From Halobacillus litoralis (GTDB lineage Bacteria; Bacillota; Bacilli; Bacillales; Halobacillaceae): 64,000 nt of DNA. Positions 43,113-51,683 of the stretch are shown here, piece by piece (position 1 is the first letter of the stretch; each line of letters starts with the position of its first letter). Made by a program: the position numbers and the translations under genes. Below the pieces are notes generated by a model, which was given only the letters and a program-made list of their open reading frames with translations, was not told the DNA's origin and did not search any database. The stretch spans positions 62,001-126,000 of the forward strand of contig NZ_WMEZ01000007.1 of NCBI RefSeq assembly GCF_009856415.1, given 5' to 3'.

Positions 43113-43457
43113 TTATCCCTCCTGTTGTACCTGTTCTGAAGTGGTTTCAGACATTTTCAAACCAATAATGCCTGTAATTAAAAGCATAATAAAAAAGACT
43201 TTCCCAGCTCCGCCTCCGTCGCCAAGAAAGATCATCCCGATTAAAGCTGTACCTGCTGCGCCAATCCCTGTAAATATCGCATAACCTGTTCCAATATCAA
43301 TGACTTTTAATGCTTTCGTGAAAAAAGTGAAACTGATAATGATACAAATGACGGTAATGGTTGAAAAGAGGGGATCCGTGAAGCCCTCTGACAATTTCAA
43401 TCCAACAGCCCAGCCGATTTCGAAAAAAGCACCGAAGAATAAATAAATCCATGCCAT
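43113..43457 (-). CDS. SMR efflux protein, SugE/Gdx-like subunit (YvdS-like)
   Basis: A 114-residue four-helix SMR protein with the conserved Glu in FFEIGWAVGLKLSEGF (residue 12) and the TM3 region GTGYAIFTGIGAAGTALIG near residue 56. These resemble SugE/Gdx more than EmrE. It lies between the TetR gene (14 bp upstream) and the second SMR gene (2 bp downstream), the order of B. subtilis yvdTSR. No guanidine riboswitch is visible upstream, so control is probably by the TetR protein. Confidence 0.87.
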   Translation of the reverse strand: MAWIYLFFGAFFEIGWAVGLKLSEGFTDPLFSTITVICIIISFTFFTKALKVIDIGTGYAIFTGIGAAGTALIGMIFLGDGGGAGKVFFIMLLITGIIGLKMSETTSEQVQQEG

Positions 43458-43471
43458 CGTTTCATACCTCC

Positions 43472-44056
43472 CTAATGTTCCGGGTTTTTAATGCCAAGCC
43501 AAAAAATTTGCCAGCTCGCTTCCTGTCTTTTTTCAAAAACATCCCGGTCATAAAAATTTTCTTCCAGAAACAAACCGTCAATCAACGTATAAAATGCGGA
43601 AGTCAGCGTATTTGTAGAAAGAGGGCGGATGATTTCCTTCTCTATTCCACGTTCAAATACCGGGCGGATAAGATCAGTCATACAATCTTCGACCATCAAG
43701 AATACTTTCTTAATTTCATCTGCGAATTCGTCGGGCGGAAAAAAGGTTACCCTCTTAAAAAACATGCCTTCTGTAGAATGAGCCATATGGTCGAGATAGA
43801 CACGATAGATCTCATGAAGGTGATCAGCCACTGAATCCTGTTGAATGGAGCCTGCTTGATTCATCAAATGACTCTTTTCTCTTTCTCCCACGTCATAAAG
43901 AACATGGAGAAAAATATCTTCTTTATTATCAAAATGATTATAAAGAGAAGGTTTTTTTATTCCAACAGCTTCCGCAATATTGGCAAGTGTCGTATTTTCG
44001 TATCCATAATTGGCAAAGAGCTTAAGACTCTCTTCAATAATTGTTTCTTTTGTCAT
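43472..44056 (-). CDS. TetR/AcrR family regulator (YvdT-like)
   Basis: A 194-residue repressor with an N-terminal helix-turn-helix (NYGYENTTLANIAEAVGIKKPSLYNHF, residues 14-42) and a C-terminal ligand-binding helical domain. It is the first gene of a three-gene unit with two SMR efflux subunits. A perfect 7-bp inverted repeat lies 20 bp upstream and is its likely operator. AAGGAGAGAG precedes ATG 44056. The ligand is probably a cation exported by the SMR pair. Confidence 0.85.
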   Translation of the reverse strand: MTKETIIEESLKLFANYGYENTTLANIAEAVGIKKPSLYNHFDNKEDIFLHVLYDVGEREKSHLMNQAGSIQQDSVADHLHEIYRVYLDHMAHSTEGMFFKRVTFFPPDEFADEIKKVFLMVEDCMTDLIRPVFERGIEKEIIRPLSTNTLTSAFYTLIDGLFLEENFYDRDVFEKRQEASWQIFWLGIKNPEH

Positions 44057-44075
44057 TCAGCTCTCTCCTTTCACT

Positions 44076-44093
44076 AACTAACGTTTGTTAGTT
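44076..44093. promoter_or_regulatory. Palindromic operator of the TetR-SMR unit
   Basis: AACTAAC and GTTAGTT are perfect 7-bp arms around GTTT, directly upstream of the TetR ribosome binding site. Size and position fit TetR-family autoregulation. Confidence 0.7.
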
Positions 44094-44270
44094 TTATTTT
44101 ACCACGCCATATGAATGTTGTCCAGACCTCTAATTTCGACATGTTTAGTCATGAATAAGGAAGGGAATGCTTTGTAATAAGTGGATTTATACCATAAAAG
44201 GAAATGGGAACAACCAAGGCACGCCTGTCCTGCATGGTGCCTGATCTTAAAACAGAAGGGGATTGAATCG

Positions 44271-44474
44271 GTGAATCAATATAAACTGGATCGATACGAA
44301 GGGGCTTATGCGATTTTGGTCGAAGAATCCGAATTTAAGAATGAACTTTCTGTACTCAGAGAGAGGCTTAGCTTTGTAAAACCAGGAGATTATGTTGAAA
44401 TAGAATTTGATTCCATTGGTAATTTAAAACACGTAGCGATTTTGTCTAAGTGCGACAAGATGGAAAAAGCTTAA
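44271..44474 (+). CDS. DUF3006 family protein
   Basis: A 67-residue protein starting at GTG 44271 with the family opening YKLDRYEGAYAILVEE and an acidic core (VKPGDYVEIEFDSIG). DUF3006 proteins of Bacillales and Clostridia are small beta-rich proteins of unknown function, often beside ComEC-like metallo-hydrolases; none is adjacent here. AAGGGG lies about ten bases upstream. An in-frame extension to 44181 has no ribosome binding site. Confidence 0.75.
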   Translation: MNQYKLDRYEGAYAILVEESEFKNELSVLRERLSFVKPGDYVEIEFDSIGNLKHVAILSKCDKMEKA

Positions 44475-44530
44475 GAAGAAGTGCGTCAGCGGCTCAGCTC
44501 TTGAACCGTTGACGCACTTCTTCTTTTTTA
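44473..44530 (+). terminator. Terminator of the DUF3006 gene
   Basis: AAGAAGAAGTGCGTCA pairs with TGACGCACTTCTTCTT, closing on an internal loop, followed by TTTTT. Confidence 0.85.
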
Positions 44531-44539
44531 TTCGACAAA

Positions 44540-44662
44540 AGCTCCCGATTGTGGAAGACTCAGCTTCGAGATTATCGCGCTGCCGCGAAAAGGGAGTTAT
44601 TCCCCGCAGCCCCGATACACTCAACAATAGGCTCGAAACTGATTCTTCCACAATCCTGCCAT
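44540..44662. repeat. Composite intergenic repeat, copy E (short)
   Basis: The shortest copy, about 123 bp: AGCTCCCGATTGTGGAAGACTC at the left end and CTCGAAACTG..CTTCCACAATCCTGCCAT at the right, with a reduced centre (CCCCGCAGCCCC). It shows that the two ends can exist with almost no interior. Confidence 0.75.
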
Positions 44663-44788
44663 TAAGTTGAAGATATGGAAGGGGATTGTTATTTAGTCGT
44701 AATATTTCGACAATAGTGGCGAATTACCTTGCATTTCTCATGTATATCATCATAATAAAAGTAAGAGATTTGTACTGGGGGGATACTC

Positions 44789-45532
44789 ATGCTATTACGG
44801 AATGCGATGGACCTTTTGGATGAGGGAGTACTGATTAGTGACGAAGAATATACCATCACTTATGTCAACCCTGCCTATGTAAGGATGTTCCAATTAGAGG
44901 AAGAGCGCATCGTTGGAGAAAAACTCAATCATTTGTATCCAGAGTTAGCGCCAGAAAAAAGGCTCCTGTCTAAGTCTATCAAAGAGAAAAAGGACATAGA
45001 TTTTGAAGGGATGGAGTTTCAGTGGCAGGGTATGGACATGGTGCTGCACATTTACACAAAACGCTTCACTCATGAAGGGGAGAATTTTATCCTCATCCGA
45101 ATTTTCAATATGACGGAGCAATCAAGAAGAGAGAAAGAATTGATTCATATGATTGAAGAAATGACGGCTAATATTGTAACCATTGCTAAAGGGTATGCTC
45201 TTTTACCATTACAGCCGATTTTAAGAGAAGAACAGCGTCATATCTTATTGGAAAGAGTACCTGTCTTATGCCAGGAACAGAATGTGAGTCGTTTGGCGAT
45301 CCAGTTTTCGGGCATCACTTCGATTGACGAAGAATGGGCGGTCCTTTTGAAAAACCTTATGATGAGTCTTAAGTTGTTGGGCATTGAAGTTGTTCTTGCC
45401 GGCATGCGCCCCCAGGTAGTGATGCAATTTGCAGAGAATCGTATCCAGTTGGATGGGGTACGGACATTTATGAACGTCCAACAAGCAACGAAGTATTTCT
45501 TGGAAACGGGGTTGAAGCCGAGGTTCGAATAG
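44789..45532 (+). CDS. PAS-STAS domain protein (RsbR/YtvA-like)
   Basis: A 247-residue protein with an N-terminal PAS domain (about 3-112; LISDEEYTITYVNPAYVRMF) and a C-terminal STAS domain (about 130-240; LAIQFSGITSIDEEWAVLL and LLGIEVVLAGMRPQVVM). It resembles RsbR paralogs that regulate SigB through stressosomes. The PAS lacks the LOV flavin-cysteine motif, so it is not a blue-light receptor. The positions of the two RsbR phospho-threonines are Glu181 and Gln213. It is a single gene. Confidence 0.8.
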   Translation: MLLRNAMDLLDEGVLISDEEYTITYVNPAYVRMFQLEEERIVGEKLNHLYPELAPEKRLLSKSIKEKKDIDFEGMEFQWQGMDMVLHIYTKRFTHEGENFILIRIFNMTEQSRREKELIHMIEEMTANIVTIAKGYALLPLQPILREEQRHILLERVPVLCQEQNVSRLAIQFSGITSIDEEWAVLLKNLMMSLKLLGIEVVLAGMRPQVVMQFAENRIQLDGVRTFMNVQQATKYFLETGLKPRFE

Positions 45533-45954
45533 GTGTGAAAGAGGGTTTCCGACCGGCCATGGGGGCTAGTTCAGAGCTTTATCCGTTTCCTGAAAACCGG
45601 CCTCCCTTCGTAATTCATAAGCACGAGGGTGATCGAAAGCAAACCCTTTAAGTACGCAATTCCTTACCCAAGACAAGATATTAAAGGAAAGCAGCCCTCA
45701 TTTTCCAGAAGGTGGTCGTGCACCCCATTTTTATCAACCCAACAGCCATTCTCCAATGATTCCACCCATTAAGAAGTGAAGAAAAGGCCGGCTATCCCAA
45801 CTCCCTCACAATATCCACTTAAAACAGTTACGGTTTTGGGTGCTTCCTCCATATTTATTTTCTTCTCTCAAAATGGTTCAGTGAATCCTTTCATTCAAAC
45901 ATAAGAACACAGACTGCCAACTACCTAATGTGCTATAATACAAACAAATGTTCT
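45533..45954. other. Gene-free stretch
   Basis: About 420 bp without a supportable gene on either strand, no strong hairpin terminator for the PAS-STAS gene and no repeat end motif. A -10 element TATAAT near 45933-45938 probably belongs to the helicase promoter. Confidence 0.5.
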
Positions 45955-45969
45955 TGAAAGGTGATCGAT

Positions 45970-48123
45970 ATGGAAGAACTACTGGACGAGCTTAATCCAT
46001 CACAACAAGAAGCAGTCGTATCTACAGAAGGGTACGTCCGCGTCATCGCTGGTGCAGGTTCTGGCAAGACACGAGCCTTAACTCACCGGTATGCCTTCAT
46101 CGTAAATGAGCTTGGAATCGACCCTGCTAATATACTATCTGTAACTTTTACAAACAAAGCCGCCCATGAAATGAGACGGCGGGTGAAAAAATTAATTGGG
46201 GGAGAACAGGACACAGGTTTTATAACCACATATCACGGTTTTTGTGTCCGTGTCCTACGTGAAGATATCCACAGACTTTTTTATCCGAAGAATTTTGTCA
46301 TTTTGGACGTGGAAGATCAGAAAGTTCTACTGAGAGAGATTTTTGAAGATATGGGGTTAAAACTCAATGATAAAACATTCAAAAGGATTCTCGATAAGAT
46401 CGGAATACTTAAAGGGAACACCCATTATGTCCAACAAATGATCTTGCGTGGGGCCATGCCTTCCGTAGAAGATTCAGGAGACCTTGACAGTCAGATCATT
46501 CAGCAATATCTCAAGAAGCAAAAGCGTGTGTACGGGCTGGACTTCGATGATTTACTCAATTTTGTTTTTACTCTTTTCGAGCAGAATAAAGAAGTGCTTG
46601 AAAAATGGCAGGATCGACTTTTTTATATACAAGTCGATGAATTTCAGGATAGCAGCTTTAAGCAATTCGAACTTGTGAAGATGCTTGCTGAAAAACAAGG
46701 AAATTTATTCGTCGTTGGTGATCCCGATCAAACGATCTATGAATGGCGGGGAGCCGATCCTAAGTATATGGTTGACTTCGAGAATTATTTTTCTGATGCT
46801 CAGACCATCTTTTTGAAGGAAAATTACCGTTCCACACCGGAAATCCTATCATTGGGAAATGCTTTGATTCGGAATAATTATTTCAGGGTGGATAAGGACA
46901 TGCTTCCTGTCAATCCTTCTGGAGTGAAAGTGGTTCATTATCATGGAAAGGAAGAGATACAGGAAGCGAAGTGGATTGTAAGTAGGATTAAACAAATCGT
47001 GGAAAAAAAGAAAGCAAATTTGAGTGAAATCGCCATTTTGTATCGAGCGAATTACTTATCACGCTTTGTAGAACAAGAACTGATTGCTGAAAACATCGAA
47101 TATAAGATTTTCGGAGGTTTTAAATTTTTTGACCGTCTGGAAATTAAGGATGCTCTCGCTCATTTGAGGATGATTGCTTTTCAGGATGATTTGTCTTTCA
47201 GTCGCATCATTAATGTACCCAAACGTCAAATTGGAAAGAAGCGGATGAGTTTTCTTAGAGAAAAAGCGGAAGAGGAGGGGCAATCCCTCTATGAAACCCT
47301 GAAAAAATATGCTGACCACGATCGCCTAAGGCGTACAGGTGCACGCATTTTCATAGAAGCCATCGAGTACTTGAAGGAGATCCGAAGCAAGCGAAAAGTA
47401 TCGGAACTATTGCAAGAGGCCATGCAAGTGACAGGATACGAAGCTTACCGGAGAGAAGACGGGGATCAGGAGAGGTTGGATAATATGACCGAGCTCCTTC
47501 ATTCCATTGTCCAGTATGAGCAAACGCTCGGCGAAGATATTGATTTGGACGAGTACCTACAAATGGTTGCCCTCTATACAGACGATGACAGGGCAGACCA
47601 GGTGGATTCCGTTAAACTCATGACGATTCATACAGCCAAAGGGCTGGAGTATCCTTATGTATTCGTAATAGGTATGTCGGAAAGTGTTCTTCCCAATGTC
47701 CGTGCGATTAGACAGCGGAAAGAAAGAGGACTTGAAGAAGAGCGCAGGCTGGCTTATGTAGCTGTGACGAGAGCGGAACAGGAACTTTACTTAACAGAAT
47801 CTGAAGGCTTTCAAAATGGTGGACAAAAGAAATACCCTTCCCGTTTTATATTTGAAGTCGAAGACCAGCTTTATGACCGCATCGGAGAGCTGGATGAATC
47901 CCTCATAGAAGAGGCAAAAGAGTATATACATGCATCTCACCGCCTCGAGAAAGAACCATCTGGTGACTTCTTCGAAAAAGGAACCCGTGTTAAACATCCT
48001 GTTTTTGGTGAAGGTTCTATTGAGGAAGTCGATGAGAAGAAAAACAATTACATGGTCTTTTTTGATCGACTTAAAGCTCCGAGACCGATCAGTCGGAACT
48101 TTAAGAAACTAGAAAAACTATAG
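45970..48123 (+). CDS. UvrD/PcrA-type DNA helicase (YjcD-like)
   Basis: A 717-residue superfamily 1A helicase. Motif Q LNPSQQEAV, motif I AGAGSGKTRALTHR (near residue 30), Ia SVTFTNKAAHEMRRRV, II VDEFQDSS, III VGDPDQTIYEWRGA, IV LKENYRST, V LMTIHTAKGLEYPYV and VI AYVAVTRAEQELYL are all present. The C-terminal Tudor-like segment (GTRVKHPVFGEGSIEEV) is shared with PcrA. It is shorter than UvrD and closest to B. subtilis YjcD. ATG 45970 follows AAAGGTG. Confidence 0.88.
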   Translation: MEELLDELNPSQQEAVVSTEGYVRVIAGAGSGKTRALTHRYAFIVNELGIDPANILSVTFTNKAAHEMRRRVKKLIGGEQDTGFITTYHGFCVRVLREDIHRLFYPKNFVILDVEDQKVLLREIFEDMGLKLNDKTFKRILDKIGILKGNTHYVQQMILRGAMPSVEDSGDLDSQIIQQYLKKQKRVYGLDFDDLLNFVFTLFEQNKEVLEKWQDRLFYIQVDEFQDSSFKQFELVKMLAEKQGNLFVVGDPDQTIYEWRGADPKYMVDFENYFSDAQTIFLKENYRSTPEILSLGNALIRNNYFRVDKDMLPVNPSGVKVVHYHGKEEIQEAKWIVSRIKQIVEKKKANLSEIAILYRANYLSRFVEQELIAENIEYKIFGGFKFFDRLEIKDALAHLRMIAFQDDLSFSRIINVPKRQIGKKRMSFLREKAEEEGQSLYETLKKYADHDRLRRTGARIFIEAIEYLKEIRSKRKVSELLQEAMQVTGYEAYRREDGDQERLDNMTELLHSIVQYEQTLGEDIDLDEYLQMVALYTDDDRADQVDSVKLMTIHTAKGLEYPYVFVIGMSESVLPNVRAIRQRKERGLEEERRLAYVAVTRAEQELYLTESEGFQNGGQKKYPSRFIFEVEDQLYDRIGELDESLIEEAKEYIHASHRLEKEPSGDFFEKGTRVKHPVFGEGSIEEVDEKKNNYMVFFDRLKAPRPISRNFKKLEKL

Positions 48124-48130
48124 GAAAGTG

Positions 48131-48167
48131 AGAAGAGCCGCCACGCGATACGTGACGGCTCTTCTTT
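48131..48167 (+). terminator. Terminator of the helicase gene
   Basis: AGAAGAGCCGCCACG pairs with CGTGACGGCTCTTCT (one mismatch) around CGATA, then TTT. Confidence 0.85.
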
Positions 48168-48197
48168 AGAAATCCTATTAGAAAGAGACATAGGATT

Positions 48198-48665
48198 TTA
48201 TATAGCGTTTGCAACATTCATTGCTTTTTCTGCCCGTTCCTCTTCAGGACCATAGTATTCCAGTTGATAGATGACATCGAGATCTCCATCATACCATTCT
48301 ACAAAAATATGATCCTCTTTTTCCTGGACACCAGCGATAGCCCCAGAGTTCAAAGGGACTTGCAGTTCAGATTCTTGAAGAATGTTCCCTGGCTCATACA
48401 AAGTGCTCACCATGGCTTTTTCTGAACCATTCGATTGGTAGAGGACATCGACTCTCTCGTCTTCGACATTTGACTCAACCTGGGTGACTTCGAATGGCAT
48501 ATCTTCAGGAAGACCAAGCTTCTCCTTCTTCTCCTCCGATAAGTCATCTACCGGCTGAGCGAACGTTTCCGGATAAGCCGTTTTCAAATCCTCAAGCGAT
48601 AAATTCTGCGAAGAACAAGCGGCGAGAAAAATCAATGTCGCGAACAGTAAAATTCTTTTCCACAT
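48198..48665 (-). CDS. Hypothetical lipoprotein
   Basis: A 155-residue exported lipoprotein with lipobox LAAC (Cys15: FLAACSSQNL). The mature part is acidic, with KLGLPEDMPFEVTQVESN near residue 50 and strand-rich sequence to the C-terminus. It fits no family I recognise. AAGGAGTGG precedes ATG 48665; a longer reading to 48707 is not needed. It is a single gene. Confidence 0.65.
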   Translation of the reverse strand: MWKRILLFATLIFLAACSSQNLSLEDLKTAYPETFAQPVDDLSEEKKEKLGLPEDMPFEVTQVESNVEDERVDVLYQSNGSEKAMVSTLYEPGNILQESELQVPLNSGAIAGVQEKEDHIFVEWYDGDLDVIYQLEYYGPEEERAEKAMNVANAI

Positions 48666-48961
48666 GTTTTCCACTCCTTGAACATAAAAAGAAAAACTCC
48701 CGTTCACATTTTACCATACTTTGCTCCATCTGATTCTTAATAATTCTGATTTGTTTTCCGACCCATTGCTAGTGTTTCAGGTAGGGTTTGCTTCCAGGAA
48801 GTAGGAAGAATTTAAAGGTTATTTGAAAAATAGTCAGATTTTCTTATATAACTTGAAACGTTTAAGGGAATCAAACGTAATAAAGAATAGATAAAAAGAA
48901 TCAATAGACTGGGTGACGGCTCAAAGGGGAAAATCTTAATCATAGCGAAAGGTAGGATGAC

Positions 48962-49360
48962 ATGGAGACTATTCAAATTCGTACGTTTCTTGAAAAAGAT
49001 TTTGAGGCTGTCCAGCAATTGAATGAAAAAGAAGGATGGAGCGGCCTTGTGGAACGCGGTGAGGAAACGTTATGCTCCTGGTTGAATTCAGAACCAGCTC
49101 TGGTTGCGGTTGTGGATCATGAACTCGTCGGCTTCCTCAGAGGGCTGACAGATGGTTCCATAACGTTGTATATTTGTGATCTGCTCGTGAAAGAAAGTTT
49201 TAGAAATCAAGGGATTGCGGAGAAGTTGATCCAAACCGCTCACGAATGTTATCCAAGTACACGCGTGGAAATGTTAGCATCCACAAAATCCGAGGGTTAC
49301 TATGTTCATCAAGGGTACCGCTCTTTTTATGGATTCAGGAAATCCGCTGAAGAAATGTAA
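48962..49360 (+). CDS. GNAT family N-acetyltransferase
   Basis: A 132-residue acetyltransferase. The acetyl-CoA motif reads LLVKESFRNQGIAEKLIQTA (near residues 77-96), followed by VEMLASTKSEGYYVHQGYRSFYGF, the usual C-terminal strand pair. GGTAGGATGAC precedes ATG 48962. Substrate unknown. The upstream 48708-48961 stretch holds no gene. Confidence 0.82.
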   Translation: METIQIRTFLEKDFEAVQQLNEKEGWSGLVERGEETLCSWLNSEPALVAVVDHELVGFLRGLTDGSITLYICDLLVKESFRNQGIAEKLIQTAHECYPSTRVEMLASTKSEGYYVHQGYRSFYGFRKSAEEM

Positions 49361-49399
49361 AAAAACAACTGACTCGAGATGATCGGGTCAGTTGTTTTC
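49361..49399. terminator. Bidirectional terminator
   Basis: AAAACAACTGAC pairs with GTCAGTTGTTTT, with an inner CGA/TCG pair. It overlaps the last codons of the facing DUF6241-like gene. Confidence 0.75.
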
Positions 49400-49885
49400 A
49401 TTTATATATTCGGCTTCTTCCTCAGGACTGAGGAGACGCTTCGCTTTTCCAATCGTGCCACGTTGCATTTCCCAAATCGTGTTATGGTCAGCTACAGCAT
49501 TTGAAAAATCCTCATCAGCCCATTTCATTAAAATTTGTTTATAGACATGCTTATGGGTCAAGTCATTCGTTTCCAAATGTTCAAGCAGCCAGGAAATGCG
49601 AAGGGGGTGGATTTCAAAAAACGTCCATTTTTCATCTGCTTTCACTTTCTGATGTGACATGCCATGAATATATTCCTGGTATTCCTTGTCAGTCAACTCC
49701 GGCCCTGAAATCTCTCCTCCAAAAGGATTCTTCCCATCTCTTTCATAGGCTTTCAGTTCTTCTGCATTCACTGTTCCTGTTACACCCTGCGCTGTGGATG
49801 CCCCTTGAGTTTGTACATACAAATAAGCTCCTGTCACGGCACCAATACATAGACAGAATGAAAACCATACAATTAATCTCTTCAT
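49388..49885 (-). CDS. DUF6241-like exported protein
   Basis: A 165-residue protein with an N-terminal signal anchor (residues 4-24) and a soluble domain. The pattern YIHGMSHQKVKADEKWTFFEI, followed by DFSNAVADHNTIWEMQRGTIGKAKRLLSPEEE, fits DUF6241 of Bacillales as I recall it. Conserved His and Trp residues suggest a folded domain, but no activity is known. AAGGGGGCT precedes ATG 49885. Confidence 0.6.
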   Translation of the reverse strand: MKRLIVWFSFCLCIGAVTGAYLYVQTQGASTAQGVTGTVNAEELKAYERDGKNPFGGEISGPELTDKEYQEYIHGMSHQKVKADEKWTFFEIHPLRISWLLEHLETNDLTHKHVYKQILMKWADEDFSNAVADHNTIWEMQRGTIGKAKRLLSPEEEAEYINENN

Positions 49886-49985
49886 GTACAGCCCCCTTAA
49901 AAGTGTTTACCAGTAATTTCTATTATATAGGAAGGGGGGAAGGAGAAAAAGAGAATGTTCGCAAATAGACTTGTATGACCTCTCC

Positions 49986-50756
49986 TTAGCTATCGACATA
50001 ATGAGCTAATTTAGCGGCGAATGAGCGTGGAATGAACTTGGAGGCATAGGCTAACCCCTGGTTCATCGCCCCGGGAATAACGACTCGTCTTCCTTTCACA
50101 AAGCCGAGAAATCCGGACTTGGCTACTGATTCTGGAGACATGGTACTGTTTACAAGTTTCGTATGCTCTGCTTTCGCTGTTTTGAAGAAGTTCGTTTCTG
50201 TTGCCCCTGGGCACAAGGTTGAAACTGTCACGCTTGTATCTTTAAGCTCTTCTACAAGAGCTTCTGAAAAGGATAGGACGTAAGCTTTGGAAGCGTAGTA
50301 CACCGCCATTTTTGGACCAGGCTGAAAGGCAGCCGTGCTCGCTACATTCAATACCCCTTTAGGGATGGAGCGAAAGCGTGCGGCTTTGATTTCAGGTAAA
50401 AACAGATGGGTAAGTTCAGTAAGGGCATTGATGTTTACCTGCAACATTTTCTGTTGGTCTAGTAGAGGGAGCTCTTCAAAAAGACCATTCAAACCAAAAC
50501 CAGCGTTATTTACAAGAACAGTAACATGGAGACCAAGCTCTTTCACTTTACTATACACAACTTCAGCTGCTCCAGGTTCTGATAAATCCTTAGGAATGAT
50601 TGTGATCGGATGACCATCCAGTTCCTCTTTTAACTGATGAAGCTTGTCTTCGGATCGTGCAACGACAATCAAGTTATACCCTGATTTAGCGAATAGACGG
50701 GCAAGCTCATATCCGATACCACCCGAGGCTCCTGTGATCAATGCAGTTGGCTTCAT
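49986..50756 (-). CDS. Short-chain dehydrogenase/reductase
   Basis: A 256-residue classical SDR. The cofactor motif TGASGGIGYELARLF is at residue 7, NNAG near residue 85, and the catalytic Tyr/Lys in VYYASKAYVLSFSEAL near residue 153, with Ser in VASTAAFQPGP. The family includes DltE/YqjQ-like oxidoreductases of unknown substrate. ATG 50756 follows AAAGGAGAG; a longer frame to 50828 has no site. Confidence 0.87.
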   Translation of the reverse strand: MKPTALITGASGGIGYELARLFAKSGYNLIVVARSEDKLHQLKEELDGHPITIIPKDLSEPGAAEVVYSKVKELGLHVTVLVNNAGFGLNGLFEELPLLDQQKMLQVNINALTELTHLFLPEIKAARFRSIPKGVLNVASTAAFQPGPKMAVYYASKAYVLSFSEALVEELKDTSVTVSTLCPGATETNFFKTAKAEHTKLVNSTMSPESVAKSGFLGFVKGRRVVIPGAMNQGLAYASKFIPRSFAAKLAHYVDS

Positions 50757-50851
50757 GAAAATCTCTCCTTTATCAACTTCGAATGCAATAGATGCTAATA
50801 GTCTATACCCAATTACCAAGAAGAACAAATCACACGTCTGTTCCCCATAAA

Positions 50852-50900
50852 TAACCAGACCAGGTCATCCAAATTTTGGATGACCTGGTCTGGTGTGTTT
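50852..50900 (-). terminator. Terminator of the sigY operon
   Basis: CCAGACCAGGTCATCC pairs perfectly with GGATGACCTGGTCTGG around AAATTTT, directly past the yxlG stop. The long stem could act on both strands. Confidence 0.8.
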
Positions 50901-50903
50901 TGG

Positions 50904-51683
50904 CTATACAATCTCTTTTCGTTTTAGGGTCTGTATGGCTCCGAAAAGAAGGAGAACAATTGTAACAATGGTGAATAGACTTGCGAACCAAAGGTCTGTC
51001 TCCACTTCTCCGCTTCTTAGCAAAGAGGGGAGATAGGAAGGAATCTTTGTTGGACTCCATTCCAAAAGGTGAGAAAATACACTTGAGATGATATTTAATA
51101 TCATGAGGATACTGATGGTTAAAAACAAGACAAAGCCGGGAACTTTCGTCCATGTGTTCATGAAAAGACTAATGCTGAGAACGAAAATGATATAAACGCC
51201 ATAAAAGGCAGTTGTAATCAATACGTAAATGAAGGATATGTCACCAAAAAGAAGTTGAACATAATACCAACTTGCAAGCAGGCCGACGAAAATAGAAAGA
51301 AGAACGAGTGAGATGTGGGCTGCCCATTTGGCGGTCACATAGTTGGTATAGGATACCGGCTTTACAAGAATCAGTTCCGCTACACCCGATTTTCGTTCTC
51401 CAGCGATCGTTCCCATCGTAATCAGGGCGATGACAAGCACTCCAAGTGTATTCATTTGCGAGATACTCATCATGAATACATTCGCTGGTGGTGGAGTCGG
51501 CATATCAAAGGTCGCACCTTCCGGAAGCCCTCCAGTAGATTCAAGTATTTGAGGGAGGTAATAGGTTGTCAAAGGGTCCATGATACAAAAAAGAATAAAG
51601 ACAAGAGGAACCCAAACCCACTTGTAATTTCTTGCGGACTCCAGACATTCCTTTTTATAGATGGTCATCCATTGCATGCTCAT
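50904..51683 (-). CDS. yxlG: ABC transporter permease YxlG
   Basis: A 259-residue ABC-2 type permease with six predicted membrane segments (MTIYKKECLESARNYKWVWV at the N-terminus, GTIAGERKSGVAELILVKPV near residue 90, a family hallmark). It forms the export channel with YxlF. Its start overlaps yxlF by 29 bp. Its place as the last gene of sigY-yxlCDEFG gives the name; the exported substrate is unknown in B. subtilis as well. Confidence 0.85.
   Translation of the reverse strand: MSMQWMTIYKKECLESARNYKWVWVPLVFILFCIMDPLTTYYLPQILESTGGLPEGATFDMPTPPPANVFMMSISQMNTLGVLVIALITMGTIAGERKSGVAELILVKPVSYTNYVTAKWAAHISLVLLSIFVGLLASWYYVQLLFGDISFIYVLITTAFYGVYIIFVLSISLFMNTWTKVPGFVLFLTISILMILNIISSVFSHLLEWSPTKIPSYLPSLLRSGEVETDLWFASLFTIVTIVLLLFGAIQTLKRKEIV

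Noticed and set aside
44217-44242. AGGCAC..GTGCCT inverted repeat before the DUF3006 gene
   Set aside because: The arms are only six bases with a 14-base loop and no T-run, so it is too weak to call a terminator or riboswitch.
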